Shown here: in pieces, positions 40,341 through 53,065 of the stretch
How the letters are laid out: the number at the start of each line of letters is the position of its first letter
Numbering within the stretch: position 1 is the first letter of the stretch
NCBI GenBank assembly: GCA_963765875.1
Contig: CAVXYK010000012.1
Location: forward strand, 1 to 64,000
Direction of reading: 5' to 3'
Origin: JAWKOK01 sp963765875
GTDB taxonomy: Bacteria; Chloroflexota; Anaerolineae; Caldilineales; Caldilineaceae
DNA: 64,000 nucleotides
Position numbers and translations under genes: made by a program
Notes under the pieces: model-generated
Databases searched by the model: none
The model's input: the letters and a program-made list of their open reading frames with translations, nothing else
What the model was told of the DNA's origin: nothing

Positions 40341-42524
40341 CTAATTGTCAGCAGCAGCCAACGATATTTTCAGCGGCGTCGCCAACGGCTCGAAATCAGG
40401 ACCCGTATACATGCCGACAAGCATGGTGACCGGGGTCACTCCGTCCGCCACTTCGACCTGGTGGCTATCCAGCAACATTTCGCCTTCCTTCCATAAAGAC
40501 GTCGGATAGAAGGCGCCGCCCGCGGCCCGGTCATCCTGACCGATCTTCTCGCCGGCAGCGTCGAACAGTTGCACAGTGGTCGTGTAATTTCCCTCTATCG
40601 GTTCATTGACGTACCAATGCAGGTCGACACTCACTGTGTTGCCCTCGGCTTCAACGCCATCAGTCCAATCATAGCCGGCTAACTGAAACGGCCCCAGCGC
40701 CTGATCAACGGCTGTTATTGGCGGGGCTGCGATAGCAGGACCAAGCACCGCCATCAACGGCGGATTCTTCGGCTCCAAGGCAAACTTGGCCTCCAGGCCC
40801 GGCATCTCTTTGACCAGAATAACCGGCTGATCACCTCCATCAACTAGCGCAGCGTCGAGGGTAGTGCCAATGTCTTCAAACCGTGCCTCAGGAGCAATCA
40901 ATGGAAAGAGTCCGGTCAGGCCCTGGCCACGTCCTTCGACGCTCTGGAAATAGAAGAGCGGGACAATGTCATTGCGATCGTTGCTGACCAGCAGAGCGTC
41001 GTCCGGCGGTTCAGCGGCCAAAATCGCCTCCCAGCGCTGGCGTGCACCGGTGCTGTTCGACTGATCGAGCTGCGGTGAATAGGCCCGAAATTGGCGCAGC
41101 GGCAGCAGAAAAAGAAAGACGAGAAAGACAAGACCGATAGTCATATGCGGTGTGGTTGCGTGGGGCGAAGAGAGGGTTTCTTGTTCCCTCAAGACGCCAT
41201 CGACATCGCCAGTTATTTCGGTGCCCGAAGGCCCATCATCCAAAGCCAATTCTTCAGTCGCGAGAAACGCTCCGGCCGTTTCGTGGGACCCCGCATCGGC
41301 ATTATCGGCGACACCTCCACCAACTGAACCTTCATTGAATGAACCTTCATTGACCGCACGCCCATCGACTGAACCTTCATCATCGGCTTCTTGGAAATCG
41401 AATTGAAAGCCTAGCCCGACCGCCTCGGCGGCAAAGCCGATCCAGAAGACAGCCATGAGGTAGAGCGGGATGTAGTAGACCAGAATGTCACCGATGCCGT
41501 AGAAGAGATTGAAGACGCCTTGTAGTAAGGCGTAGACGCCCGTCAACATCAGCACCGGCCAGCGTTTCCGCCAGATGAGCACGCCAAGGCCCACAAGAAT
41601 CAGCACCAGGCCGGCCCAGTTGAAGTTCAATTTCCATAGCAGCAGCGCCTGGGAAAGCCCGCCCACTGCTTCGACCGGGCCATTGAAGCCCACCGAGATC
41701 GAACGCCCTGTCACAAAGTTCAGAAATGATTGCCAGTTGTCCGCATAGAGCGTCAACGTCGTGTCACCCAGGCGCTGATGGTACCAAGGCGATGCATCCG
41801 GACCGCTGCGCAGCGGTATGTAGAGGTAGAGGAGCAGAGGCAGCATGGCGGCAAAAAGGCTGCCCACAATCAATCCAGGCGATCGCCAGAAGGGTCGGTC
41901 GACCATCCAAAGATAGACAAGCAGCCCCGGAATGAAGAGCAAGATCATGCCGTGGTGGGTCAACGAGAGGCCGACCAAGAAGAAGAGTAACAACACCCGA
42001 TTGCGATGGCGAGAAGGCGTGATCTCGACGGTTTCGTCATCCGCTGAAGCGATTTCAAGTCCCTGCGCCACCCAAATGATCAGCAACAAGAATACCACAT
42101 AGAGCGGATAGACTTCAGCGATCAGGCTCTGGCTCCAGAAGGTGGGGTTGGCGGCCAGATAGAGGGCAGCGAAGAGTGCGGCAATGCGGCTGACGATCAG
42201 CGGGGCGACAAGCCAGCGCCGCACAACGAGGAAGGTTAGGCAGACCGCGACTGCACCTGTCAACGCGTTGAATGCATTCAGCGCCCGAGCCGGTGACACA
42301 CCCACAAAATCCAGCAGATGCTGCCACGCACCACCGATCAACAAGTAGAGTGGATAGCCGGTCGGATGCGCCAATCCCCAGTTCCAGGCGGCGAAGTGAA
42401 ACTCTCCGGCATCGCCCGACAGCACATCCGGTGCAATCATACGCAGATAGCCGGCAAACACCAACGCAAAGAGTAGGATGGCGATCTGTCTGTCTGCACG
42501 AACCAACGGGTTAAACTTGACCAT
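40341..42524 (-). CDS. DUF2723 family membrane protein, glycosyltransferase-like
   Basis: About 727 residues. The first external loop has the family's signature (VLSGDAGEFHFAAWNW, AHPTGYPLYLLIGG), which places it with DUF2723/TMEM260-like proteins proposed to be protein O-mannosyltransferases. About ten membrane helices fill the first half, then a polar, acidic segment, another helix and an extracytoplasmic C-terminal domain of about 220 residues. ATG 42524 is chosen because the 39 codons upstream in the frame run into a dispersed repeat. A dolichol-phosphate-mannose synthase-like gene lies divergently 209 bases away, consistent with a shared pathway of polyprenyl-sugar use. Confidence 0.85.
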   Translation of the reverse strand: MVKFNPLVRADRQIAILLFALVFAGYLRMIAPDVLSGDAGEFHFAAWNWGLAHPTGYPLYLLIGGAWQHLLDFVGVSPARALNAFNALTGAVAVCLTFLVVRRWLVAPLIVSRIAALFAALYLAANPTFWSQSLIAEVYPLYVVFLLLIIWVAQGLEIASADDETVEITPSRHRNRVLLLFFLVGLSLTHHGMILLFIPGLLVYLWMVDRPFWRSPGLIVGSLFAAMLPLLLYLYIPLRSGPDASPWYHQRLGDTTLTLYADNWQSFLNFVTGRSISVGFNGPVEAVGGLSQALLLWKLNFNWAGLVLILVGLGVLIWRKRWPVLMLTGVYALLQGVFNLFYGIGDILVYYIPLYLMAVFWIGFAAEAVGLGFQFDFQEADDEGSVDGRAVNEGSFNEGSVGGGVADNADAGSHETAGAFLATEELALDDGPSGTEITGDVDGVLREQETLSSPHATTPHMTIGLVFLVFLFLLPLRQFRAYSPQLDQSNSTGARQRWEAILAAEPPDDALLVSNDRNDIVPLFYFQSVEGRGQGLTGLFPLIAPEARFEDIGTTLDAALVDGGDQPVILVKEMPGLEAKFALEPKNPPLMAVLGPAIAAPPITAVDQALGPFQLAGYDWTDGVEAEGNTVSVDLHWYVNEPIEGNYTTTVQLFDAAGEKIGQDDRAAGGAFYPTSLWKEGEMLLDSHQVEVADGVTPVTMLVGMYTGPDFEPLATPLKISLAAADN

Positions 42525-42579
42525 AGATGCTCTTTGGCGGATAATTTTTGGGTTTATGTCCTGTAGCGAAATCTTGAAA

Positions 42580-42717
42580 AAGCATTTGCCACAGATGAAC
42601 ACAGATAGCCTCAGATTTTCACAGATGCCCTTGGATGGCATTTTGAGTGACCAGAGACGTCAAAGAATCATCCGTGTCTCATCTGTGAAAATCTGCGCTT
42701 ATCTGTGGCAAAATTCT
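42580..42717. repeat. Inverted dispersed repeat of CTGTGAAAATCTG type
   Basis: TTTGCCACAGATGAACACAG (about 42585) and AGATTTTCACAGATG face ATCTGTGAAAATCTGCGC and TTATCTGTGGCAAAATTC at 42681-42717, giving a large imperfect palindrome. Related copies are at 5345-5395, 51215-51335 and 54505-54550. It lies between the divergent genes at 42524 and 42733. Confidence 0.75.
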
Positions 42718-42732
42718 TTACGGTAGCAACTG

Positions 42733-43491
42733 ATGGCTCCAACCTGGTCGGGAACGGCGCTGATGATCGTGCCGACCTACAATGAACGCGAAAATCTGGC
42801 CCGCCTTGTCGGTCAGTTGCGCGCGCTGCCGGGCAACGTGCACGTGGCCATTGTCGATGACAACTCGCCCGACGGCACGGGGCTCATCGCCGACGCCATC
42901 GCTGCCTGCGATGAAGGCGTCCACGTCATTCATCGCACAGGCAAGCTAGGGCTCGGCACCGCCTACAAGGCGGGCTTCAAATTCGGCCTGGCGCAAGGCT
43001 ACGAGTACATCGGCACCATGGACGCGGACTTCAGCCACAATCCCCAGAGCGTCCCTGATCTGCTTGACTGCGCATCGCAGGGGATCGATCTTGTTGTCGG
43101 CAGCCGCTATGTGAAGGGCGGCCGGGTTGTCGGTTCGACACCCATTCGCAAGTTTGTCAGCTACGTGGCCAACTGGCTAGCCCACATTCTGCTGGGCGTC
43201 ACCATCCGGGACTGCACAGCAGGGTTCCGCTGCTATCACCGCAACGTGCTCCAGACCATCCCCCTGGACGAGATCTTCAGCAGCGGCTACAGCTTCCTGG
43301 TCGAGATGGCCTACCGCTGCCAGCGAGCAGGCTTCACGGCCGCCGAAGTGCCCATCACCTTCGTCAACCGCACAGAAGGCGCCAGCAAGATCAGCAAGAA
43401 CGAGATCTACAAGGCGTTCTATACGTTGCTGCGTCTGCGCACCAGCGCCCTGCCTTGGGATTTCATGGTCGCTTGGTGGAAAGGCAGATAG
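42733..43491 (+). CDS. Polyprenol monophosphomannose synthase-like GT2 glycosyltransferase
   Basis: 252-residue GT-A fold enzyme of the DPM1 group, which transfers mannose or another hexose from its nucleotide to polyprenyl phosphate. The motifs are clear: IVPTYNERENL at the N-terminus, IVDDNSPDGTG, TGKLGLGTAYKAGFKF, GTMDADFSHNP (the metal-binding DAD) and VGSRYVKGG. There is no C-terminal membrane helix, so it works as a soluble or peripheral enzyme. Downstream and across the strand, large membrane proteins of GT-C type are plausible users of its lipid-sugar product. Confidence 0.92.
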   Translation: MAPTWSGTALMIVPTYNERENLARLVGQLRALPGNVHVAIVDDNSPDGTGLIADAIAACDEGVHVIHRTGKLGLGTAYKAGFKFGLAQGYEYIGTMDADFSHNPQSVPDLLDCASQGIDLVVGSRYVKGGRVVGSTPIRKFVSYVANWLAHILLGVTIRDCTAGFRCYHRNVLQTIPLDEIFSSGYSFLVEMAYRCQRAGFTAAEVPITFVNRTEGASKISKNEIYKAFYTLLRLRTSALPWDFMVAWWKGR

Positions 43492-43492
43492 A

Positions 43493-43585
43493 AATGGTGA
43501 ATGGTGAACGCATAATCTTGAATTGTTAATGGAGCCCCTACGCGCCGGCACCTCATTAACAATTAAGCGTTCTCAATTCACCATT
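43493..43585. repeat. Inverted repeat of AATGGTGAA/TTCACCATT type
   Basis: AATGGTGAATGGTGAACGC to ATTGTTAATG (43493-43531) face CATTAACAATTAAGCGTTCT to TTCACCATT (43554-43585). The element fills the gap between the convergent genes ending at 43491 and 43589 and could fold into a long stem. Confidence 0.7.
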
Positions 43586-43588
43586 ATT

Positions 43589-46527
<2,939 letters not shown>

Positions 46528-46528
<1 letters not shown>

Positions 46529-47803
46529 CAGACACTCTGACCGTTTGTGAGTTGCCTGTCGATTAGCGACAACTCGAACTCTAGTTCATCACGAATGGGA
46601 ATATCGTCGATGCCGGTGGGCGGAATGCCCGGTTTCAAGTTCACGCGAACTCGAGACAGCATTGATCCGCGCTTCTGCAAGCGTAAAGCCGGCACGTTGG
46701 TAGAGACGCTGGGCCGGCCAATTGTCATTGGTGGTGACCACCGACACGCGACGGCACTCCGCTTGTCGGGCGTTGTCAACAACAGAGTCGACCAGACGGC
46801 GGCCAATTCCCCTGCGAGCGACCATGCTGTTCAGCGTGGTAATCTCGCACACATCGTCGACATAGCGGTAGGTGACAAGCCCAACAGCGGTGCCGCCCTG
46901 CTCAGCCAGGATGCCAGGCAGTTCAGTCGCCCGATAGAGTTCACCGTTGACGACCTGGATGTCACTGCCCCATTCACTGATTAGAATATCTTCGACGATC
47001 GACCGGTCCGATTCAACAACTGGGCGGACGTGAATGGCCTGAGACTCTGCCTTGCGCACATTCTCGATATGGCTCGTCTCGTAGAAAGGATCGTCTGCGC
47101 CAGTCTGCGCTTGTGCCAGACCATCCATTAACCTGCTCAGGTACGCTACGTTGCCTTCGATCAACGCACGCCCGCCGATCTCGCCGTGACAGGGGACGAC
47201 CGTCTCCACATCCGTTCGGCTCGACCATTCCGTCAGCCGATCAATCCACGGCTGCACCGGCAACGACTCATGGAGCAGCGGAAAGGGCGTCTCGATCGTA
47301 TCACCGCCCAAGAGCACGCCCCATTCAGGGATGAACGCCACGAGACAATCTTCAGTATGACCTGGCAGGTGGGACAATTCGACGCTAACGTCGCCCAGGT
47401 CGATGGTCAAATTCTGGTCAAATGTAATAGTCGGCGGCGCCAAAGTCACATCGTCCCAGCGCCCCGGAGTTTTTCGACAAGCCTCAGCCAGACTGCGCGG
47501 CACGTCGCTTTCGAAGCGCCTGCGACAGGCTGCATGAGCAATGATGGGAATGCCGGCAGGCAATCCGCCCGTTCCCCAGACATGGTCCCAGTCTGCATGG
47601 CTGTAGACGATCATCAACTGTCGTGAAGCCAGCCCCTCACGTTCCAGAAACTCACAGGCCGCCGCCATATCACGCGGATGGGAGAGCGTATCCCAGATCA
47701 GGACGCGTTGGTCACCCACAATGAGCGCACCGCGCACATCAAACTCATCTAGGCTCGATTCAGTTAGCCAAAGGCCAGGGCGAAACGGGACGATCTCTGT
47801 CAT
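46528..47803 (-). CDS. Fusion of metallo-beta-lactamase fold hydrolase and GNAT acetyltransferase (frameshifted)
   Basis: N-terminal MBL domain (about residues 1-240) with the metal motif SHADWDHVWG, LPGHTEDCLVAF, GGDTIE and a distal VPCHGEIGG. The first metal motif is HxDxDH rather than HxHxDH. A GNAT domain follows (about 265-400) with ARRGIGRRLVDSVV (acetyl-CoA site) and NWPAQRLYQRAGFTLAE. One indel near 46636 breaks the last part; the corrected frame ends with PGIPPTGIDDIPIRDELEFEL, a usual GNAT tail, at 46528. ATG 47803 is chosen; TTG 47818 is possible. Substrates are unknown. Confidence 0.82.
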
Positions 47804-47918
47804 GAAATTTGGATTCAAGGCTCCGTGCTTGTGATTGACAGGATGACTCGGAGAGCGAGTAGGATGGTGAAAGGGTCAGGCAAGACGCTCATCTAGTCAC
47901 CCCCTTACCCTCTCGCAC

Positions 47919-48683
47919 CTAAAGCGGCTTCTCCGCCACACAGATCACACTGGTGCCAAAAGGCAGCGGGCCCAGTTCCAACATCTCGGCCTCCACCCAG
48001 CCGACCACGTGCAGAATCGAGTTGATCGGCTCCGGGATCGGCTCCATCTCGACCTGGTAGACATCCTCTTCTTCGGTCAGATGAGGGCTTTCCAGATCCG
48101 GGTTGTAGGGGCGCAGCATGCGAATGCCCGCAATGGCCGGAAAGAGGAAGAAATTGTTGTAGCTGATGCGAGATACATTGAACCCGGTCAGTGCCAGCTT
48201 CTGGCTCAGCCCAGGCACGGTATAACGGCGCTCATGATCATTGATCTCGTCGTTATAGCTCCAGAGCCACATGAACGCGGGCACCGTCACAATCATCTTG
48301 CCGCCCGGCTTGAGCACGCGCAGGCACTCTTCAAAGACGCCAAGTTCGTCGGCGATGTGCTCAACCGTATCCAACAACGCAACCAGATCGACCAGATTGT
48401 CGCCGAAGGGCAACTCACTGCCGGACCCTTGACATGCGTCAAGCCCGCGCTGGGCCGCAACCGGCAACGGTCGTGCACTGTAGTCCACGCTGATGACGTC
48501 GCCGTAATGGGCCAAGTGGTGAGCCATGTTGCCCGCCCCGCCGCCGACATCAAGCACCGTACGCTTAACGCCCGGCTTGAGCGGAACCATCTCCTGATCC
48601 AGATATTTGAGAATGGCGCGTGTGCGTCCGGCGAACCAAGCGTGTTTGTCTTCTTCCAGAACAGTCAAGACCGGTGTCTGCAT
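47919..48683 (-). CDS. Class I SAM-dependent methyltransferase
   Basis: 254 residues. SAM-binding motif I VLDVGGGAGNMAHHLA, an acidic motif II region (VISVDYSARPL), GSGSELPFGDNLVDLVALLDTVEHI (motif III-like) and a Methyltransf_11-type C-half. ATG 48683 with AGGAG 8 bases upstream is the start. The much longer upstream reading frame belongs to the DNA methyltransferase in the same frame after a shift and is not part of this protein. Of the UbiE/small-molecule type; the substrate cannot be given. Confidence 0.85.
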   Translation of the reverse strand: MQTPVLTVLEEDKHAWFAGRTRAILKYLDQEMVPLKPGVKRTVLDVGGGAGNMAHHLAHYGDVISVDYSARPLPVAAQRGLDACQGSGSELPFGDNLVDLVALLDTVEHIADELGVFEECLRVLKPGGKMIVTVPAFMWLWSYNDEINDHERRYTVPGLSQKLALTGFNVSRISYNNFFLFPAIAGIRMLRPYNPDLESPHLTEEEDVYQVEMEPIPEPINSILHVVGWVEAEMLELGPLPFGTSVICVAEKPL

Positions 48684-48727
48684 CGGATGGTCTCCTAAAG
48701 CTAATACGCACTGCGTATTGCATAAAC

Positions 48728-50376
48728 TCAGAGTGAACGGACAATCATCAGTTTCGTGGCCGAGCACATCGGTGATACGTATGGCGATTGTGGTTGGTTC
48801 CACACCCGCCCCTGGCTCCCCGACCGACAGTTCATAGCGACCTTCGACCTGTGCACGCCGTTTCTGCGGCGCGTCCACCAGTGTCGGGCGATAACAGCAA
48901 CCATCGTAGGCCGGATCGATCTCGATGGCATCCACTACTTCCTGCCAGGCAATCTCCCCAGGCGCAGCGCTCAGCGATCTTTGTTTCGCCATTCGGCTCG
49001 CCAGCGTTGGCGTTGTCTCTCCTTGAATGACCACTTCAATTGTAGACGGTTTCCCTGCCAGACGTCGAATCTGCACCTCGACCTGCACCAGCGAGTCTTC
49101 ATCGCTTACCCGTCGAGCTACAGCCCTCAGTCGAGTCCAGTTTCCAGATGGAAAAGCCGCGATCGTCCGGGCCATCAGCCTCATCATCACCCTTTTCTTC
49201 AGCCAAACGCTGAAGGCGACGACGCGTTGTCTGAACGGAGCCGTAGTTGGCATCGCAGCCGATCCAGGTGCGCCCCATCTGCTGGGCCACAGCCGGTGTC
49301 GTCCCTGAACCCATGAAGCAATCAAGCACAATGTCGCCGGGGTCAGTTGAAGCGGCGATCACGCGGCGCAGCAGCGCTTCGGTCTTCTGGGTCGGGTAGC
49401 CGACGTCTTCGCCCGGCGTGGTGCCCAGGCCGGGGATATCATCCCACAGGTTGTCGACGCCGCGCTCGACGGCGTAGCGACCATTGTCAAGCGCCTGGAG
49501 ATAGTACTTGACGCCGATGTTGCCCCCGTTTGAGGGGTAGACTCGTCGCTCAGCTTCATCAACGACAATCTCGCCTTCGTACGGTGCGTAGAGACGGCCC
49601 AGGTCATTCAATTCGACCAGTTTTTCGAAACTGTAAGTGCCCGGGTCCGACGTGCGAAAGAAGCCTTGCTCGTCCTCCATAAACTGAGCAGTAGCCTGCC
49701 TGCGGGTAAAGACCAGTTTCTTCTTCTGCGGATGCCAGAGCGTGGGTGCGCTACGATTCTTGGCGAAGACTTCAATATACTGTGTGCTGAAGGGAAAGTA
49801 GAAGGCGTTGACCTTGGCGCCACGCGTCACCTGGCTGCGCCAGGCAATGGTGTTCAGATAGTTCTCCTCACCGAAGACCTCTTCCATCAACAGATGAAGC
49901 CGGTGTACCTGACGGTAGTCACAGTGCAGCCAGATGCTGCCGTCGTCGGCCAGCAGATCGCGCAGGATCAGCAGCCGCTCATACATGAATTGCAGATAGC
50001 TATCGCCGACCCAGGTATCCGAATACTGCACCTGTCGACCCAGCACCTGAGAACGGCCATTGCGCAGCCGGACCTTGCGCACGTAGTCTGCGTTGCTGTC
50101 GAAGGGCGGATCGATATAGACAAGACGCACGGAACTGCGTAGGCCCGACACAGCCAGATGGGCCAACAGAGAGAGATTGTCACCGTGATAGATGCGATTG
50201 CCGACTTCCATTGGGCTTGATCTGACGCCGCCAAACGACTCGCAGGGCACGACAGATGCAAGGCCAACGGCATCCGGCATCCGCTTGCCGTCCCAGCTGA
50301 GCAGGCCGCGGCCAACCGGAGGCGACGGCGTCCAGTGGCCGGCCATCTCGGGCCCAGATGTCTCAGGCCCAGTCAT
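48728..50376 (-). CDS. Site-specific DNA methyltransferase, beta-class (frameshifted)
   Basis: N6-adenine/N4-cytosine DNA methyltransferase, about 549 residues after correction. Motif IV (catalytic) LVYIDPPFDSNADYV precedes motif I VLDCFMGSGTTPAVAQQM, which is the beta-class order. Between them is a target-recognition region. Frame breaks: an extra G near 49125 after WKLDSTE, after which AVARRVSDEDSLVQVEVQI follows; and near 48757 at VLGHET, where MIVRSL completes the C-terminus at 48728. The ATG overlaps the trmB stop (ATGA). No restriction gene is adjacent, so it is an orphan or solitary methylase. Recognition sequence unknown. Confidence 0.82.
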
Positions 50377-51182
50377 CGGCGTTCGAAGTAATATGCGTAA
50401 ACAGGGCGATTGTTGCGTTCACACCAATGCTCACGATGGGTGGGCGCATAGGGGCCGATGCGAGAGACGAGGCTTTCGTCGTGGGGAAGGAACTGGCCAT
50501 GCTGCTCGATGAGGTACCGCACGAGCTCGCCATATTCATAAACATCACTCTTGAAGAAGAGCAGACCGCCGGAGCAGAGCTTATCGGCCAGCAACTCGAC
50601 AAAGGGCGGCGAAAAGAGCCGCTTCACTTTGTGCTGGGGCTTCCACCATGGATCGGGAAAGAGGATGTGAAAGGCCGAGACGCGACCATCGGGGATCATG
50701 AGCGGTAGATTGAACCGGCAATCATCATCACTGAGCCAGACATTGTTCAGTTCATGGCGATCTACACGGTCGAGCATCAGACGCGTGGCCTTGGTCTTGG
50801 TCTCGTAACCGACGAGGAGCCGATCTGGAAAGCGGGTCGCGCGGTCGAGCAGAAAATCACCGCGACCAAAGCCAATCTCTACCTCCATGGGAAGATCGGA
50901 CGCCACAACTGCACGCCACTGCTCGCCGTTGACGCCCCGTTCGTCATCCAGAGCCAGGCAGCGAAAGAAGTTCCGATCCAGGCCCCACGCCGGCAGCAGA
51001 TCCGACCCCGGTCGCAGTCGAGGATCACCGCCAATCAGCCCTTTGCCCGCGTCCCAATCCGCAAAGGCCTGGTCACGCTCGACCTCCGTCAGTTCCTCCC
51101 AGACAAAATCCATGCGTCCCTGAGAAAACGAGGTCGCATGGTAGTCGAGGGGCGGTTGATTTTCGGCGTCTGGTTGATTCAT
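50373..51182 (-). CDS. trmB: tRNA (guanine-N7-)-methyltransferase
   Basis: 269 residues. Methylates G46 of tRNA. SAM-binding EIGFGRGDFLLDRATRFP, the family signature FHILFPDPWWKPQHKVKRLFSPPFVELLA and a C-terminal EHWCERNNRPVYAYYFERR are typical of TrmB. A polar N-terminal extension of about 75 residues precedes the core, longer than in most TrmB. ATG 51182 follows GAATC without a strong ribosome site, so the start is less certain than the identity. It is coupled to the DNA methyltransferase by an ATGA overlap. Confidence 0.92.
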   Translation of the reverse strand: MNQPDAENQPPLDYHATSFSQGRMDFVWEELTEVERDQAFADWDAGKGLIGGDPRLRPGSDLLPAWGLDRNFFRCLALDDERGVNGEQWRAVVASDLPMEVEIGFGRGDFLLDRATRFPDRLLVGYETKTKATRLMLDRVDRHELNNVWLSDDDCRFNLPLMIPDGRVSAFHILFPDPWWKPQHKVKRLFSPPFVELLADKLCSGGLLFFKSDVYEYGELVRYLIEQHGQFLPHDESLVSRIGPYAPTHREHWCERNNRPVYAYYFERR

Positions 51183-51214
51183 TGTCGGATTCTAGATATT
51201 TCTCGGTGAGCGCT

Positions 51215-51335
51215 GTGAAATTTGCCACATATAAACACAAATGGGAAAGGATGGGACACAGATAATTCAAAAGATCTCTCGACAAACAAAAAGCATCTGT
51301 GAAAATCAGTTGTTTATCCGTGTCAATCTGTGACA
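51215..51335. repeat. CTGTGAAAATC-type dispersed repeat, second long copy
   Basis: TTTGCCACATATAAACACAA, GGACACAGATAATT, then CATCTGTGAAAATCAGTTG and CCGTGTCAATCTGTGAC form an imperfect inverted element like that at 42580-42717. It lies between thrC and trmB. Confidence 0.7.
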
Positions 51336-51370
51336 GATCTTAATCCACTTCACAGAACTATCGACTTGGT

Positions 51371-52739
51371 TCACAGATCCAGCCTGCGCGCGATCATATC
51401 TTTGACCGCCTGAGCGTCTGCCGGCAAGTAGATCGGCGGATCGGCGAATTCGGACTCAACTTCTTTGAGGTCGCCCTCATGATAGCCGACCTTGAAGTCG
51501 GTGAACTTAAGGCCGTTGGCCGTGCTGATCACCACGACCCGGTCGGACGAAGCGATCTCACCTCGCTCAATCAGCTTGAGCGTTGCGGCTAGGGCAACGC
51601 CGGTGTGTGGACAGGTGTACATGCCGGTCAGGTCGGCCATGGCGGCGACATTGGCCATCTCATGCTCGGTCACCTGCTCAACCAGGCCATCGGTCTCCTG
51701 GATGGCCTGCACGGCCTTGGCATAGCTGACCGGGTTGCCGATCTGGATGGCTGTGGCCAGCGTCTCCTGGGCCTGGATGACGGCCTTGTCCGAGAAATTC
51801 TGAAGATAGCTCAGGTAGAACGGATTGGCCTTGCTGGCCTGGGCTGCCACCAACCGTGGCATCTTTTCAATCATGCCCAAGTCCATGAGCAGTTTCAGCC
51901 CCTTGTAGAGGGCGCTGATGTTGCCCAGATTGCCCACCGGTATCACGATCCAATCAGGGACCTGCCAGTCAAACTGGCGAATCAGCTCAATGCCTACGGT
52001 CTTCTGGCCTTCGATACGCAGGCTGTTCATCGAGTTGGCCAGGTAGATGCTCTGATCCTCAGTCACTTCCTGGACGATCTCCATGCAGCCGTCAAAGTCG
52101 GTGTCCAGGGCCAGACACGTGGGCGCCATTGGCCACCGGCTGCACCAACTGAGCGGTGCTCACTTTCCCCTGCGGTAAGAAAATGATGGCGGGGATACCG
52201 GCGTAGGCCGCGTAGGCAGCCAGGGCTGCGCTGGTGTCGCCCGTGCTGGCGCAGGCCACGGCCCGCACGGGGCTGCCATCGGCCATCATCTGCTTGACCA
52301 CGCTGACGAGGACGGTCATGCCCAGGTCCTTGAAGCTGCCGGTGTGGCTGTTGCCGCACAGCTTGATCCAGAGATCCTCGACGCCGACCTGACGTCCCAG
52401 GCGCTGCGCCCAGAAAAGGTTTGTGTTGCCCTCGTACATGCTGACGACGTTTTCATCGCGCAGGTCGGGCACGACCCACTCTCGCATGCCCCAGACGCCG
52501 CTGCCGTAAGGCCACTCCGTGGTGCTGACGCGACGCTCGAACAATTCCTTCCAATAGGCCGACGAATGTTGACGCAAGGCATCAACATCGTGATGTACTT
52601 CGAGCAGACTGCCGTTCACGGGCGAGCGGTAGATCACATCGTAGAGTGAATAGCTGTTGGGATCGCCGGGTTCAAAACTGCGAAACTGGGCGCGGTATGG
52701 ACGCGGTTCAGCCTGCGCAGAGATCATCTGAGATTGCAT
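51371..52739 (-). CDS. thrC: Threonine synthase (frameshifted)
   Basis: PLP enzyme converting O-phosphohomoserine to threonine. The first part (from ATG 52739, or ATG 52820) contains the fold II start (YSLYDVIYRSPVNGSLLEV), ENVVSMYEGNTNLFWAQRL and the PLP-lysine motif NSHTGSFKDLGM. One extra base near 52115, after VANGAHV, shifts the frame. LALDTDFDGCMEIVQE continues with IELIRQFDWQVPDWIVIPVGN, the PLP phosphate loop (VGNLGNISALYKG), to DMIARRLDL at 51371. Corrected length is about 455 residues. The upstream leader (52740-53065) is long and structured. Not adjacent to other threonine genes. Confidence 0.92.
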
Positions 52740-53065
52740 AATCGAGCTTCCATTTTCGGATTCTTTCACACCAAGTACCGATCGATTGCTATCCATTGGA
52801 TCTAGCAGTGCCGCCAACATGGTTTGCCGAGTGTCCGCCAGTAAGGCCTCTTGCGTAAGCCGACCTTCTTACGTGGCAAACATTGTCTGTCGCACCACTA
52901 AACTGCGTTCAGCTTGAGACCTGCGGTTGCGCTAGGGGTCGCTCTGGTACCTTCCAGAAAACTGGCAGCTTCCTGGAAGATCGCAAACTGTCGTCTTCAT
53001 TTTGTACGCAGTTTAGAACGAACTTCTCTGGATCGCTGGCTAAATTCTAAAGGGCGCAACACCAA
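52740..53065 (-). promoter_or_regulatory. Long structured leader upstream of thrC
   Basis: 326 bases without a gene. An 11-base perfect helix (CTAAACTGCGT at 52898-52908 with ACGCAGTTTAG at 53006-53016) encloses about 97 bases with inner hairpins (CTTCCAG/CTGGAAG; GACC/GGTC). A second long-range pairing (GTTTGCC with GGCAAAC) lies between 52822 and 52884. The organisation suits a cis-acting RNA, but it matches no riboswitch class I know. Confidence 0.5.

Noticed and set aside
42525..42641. 39-codon N-terminal extension of the DUF2723 protein
   Set aside because: The extension is encoded by the CTGTGAAAATC dispersed repeat; ATG 42524 gives the normal membrane-protein start.
47919..49331. A single 470-residue protein with an N-terminal extension before the methyltransferase
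   Set aside because: The extension contains the shifted C-terminus of the DNA methyltransferase (AVARRVSDEDSLV and onward). The true methyltransferase starts at 48683 with its own AGGAG site.
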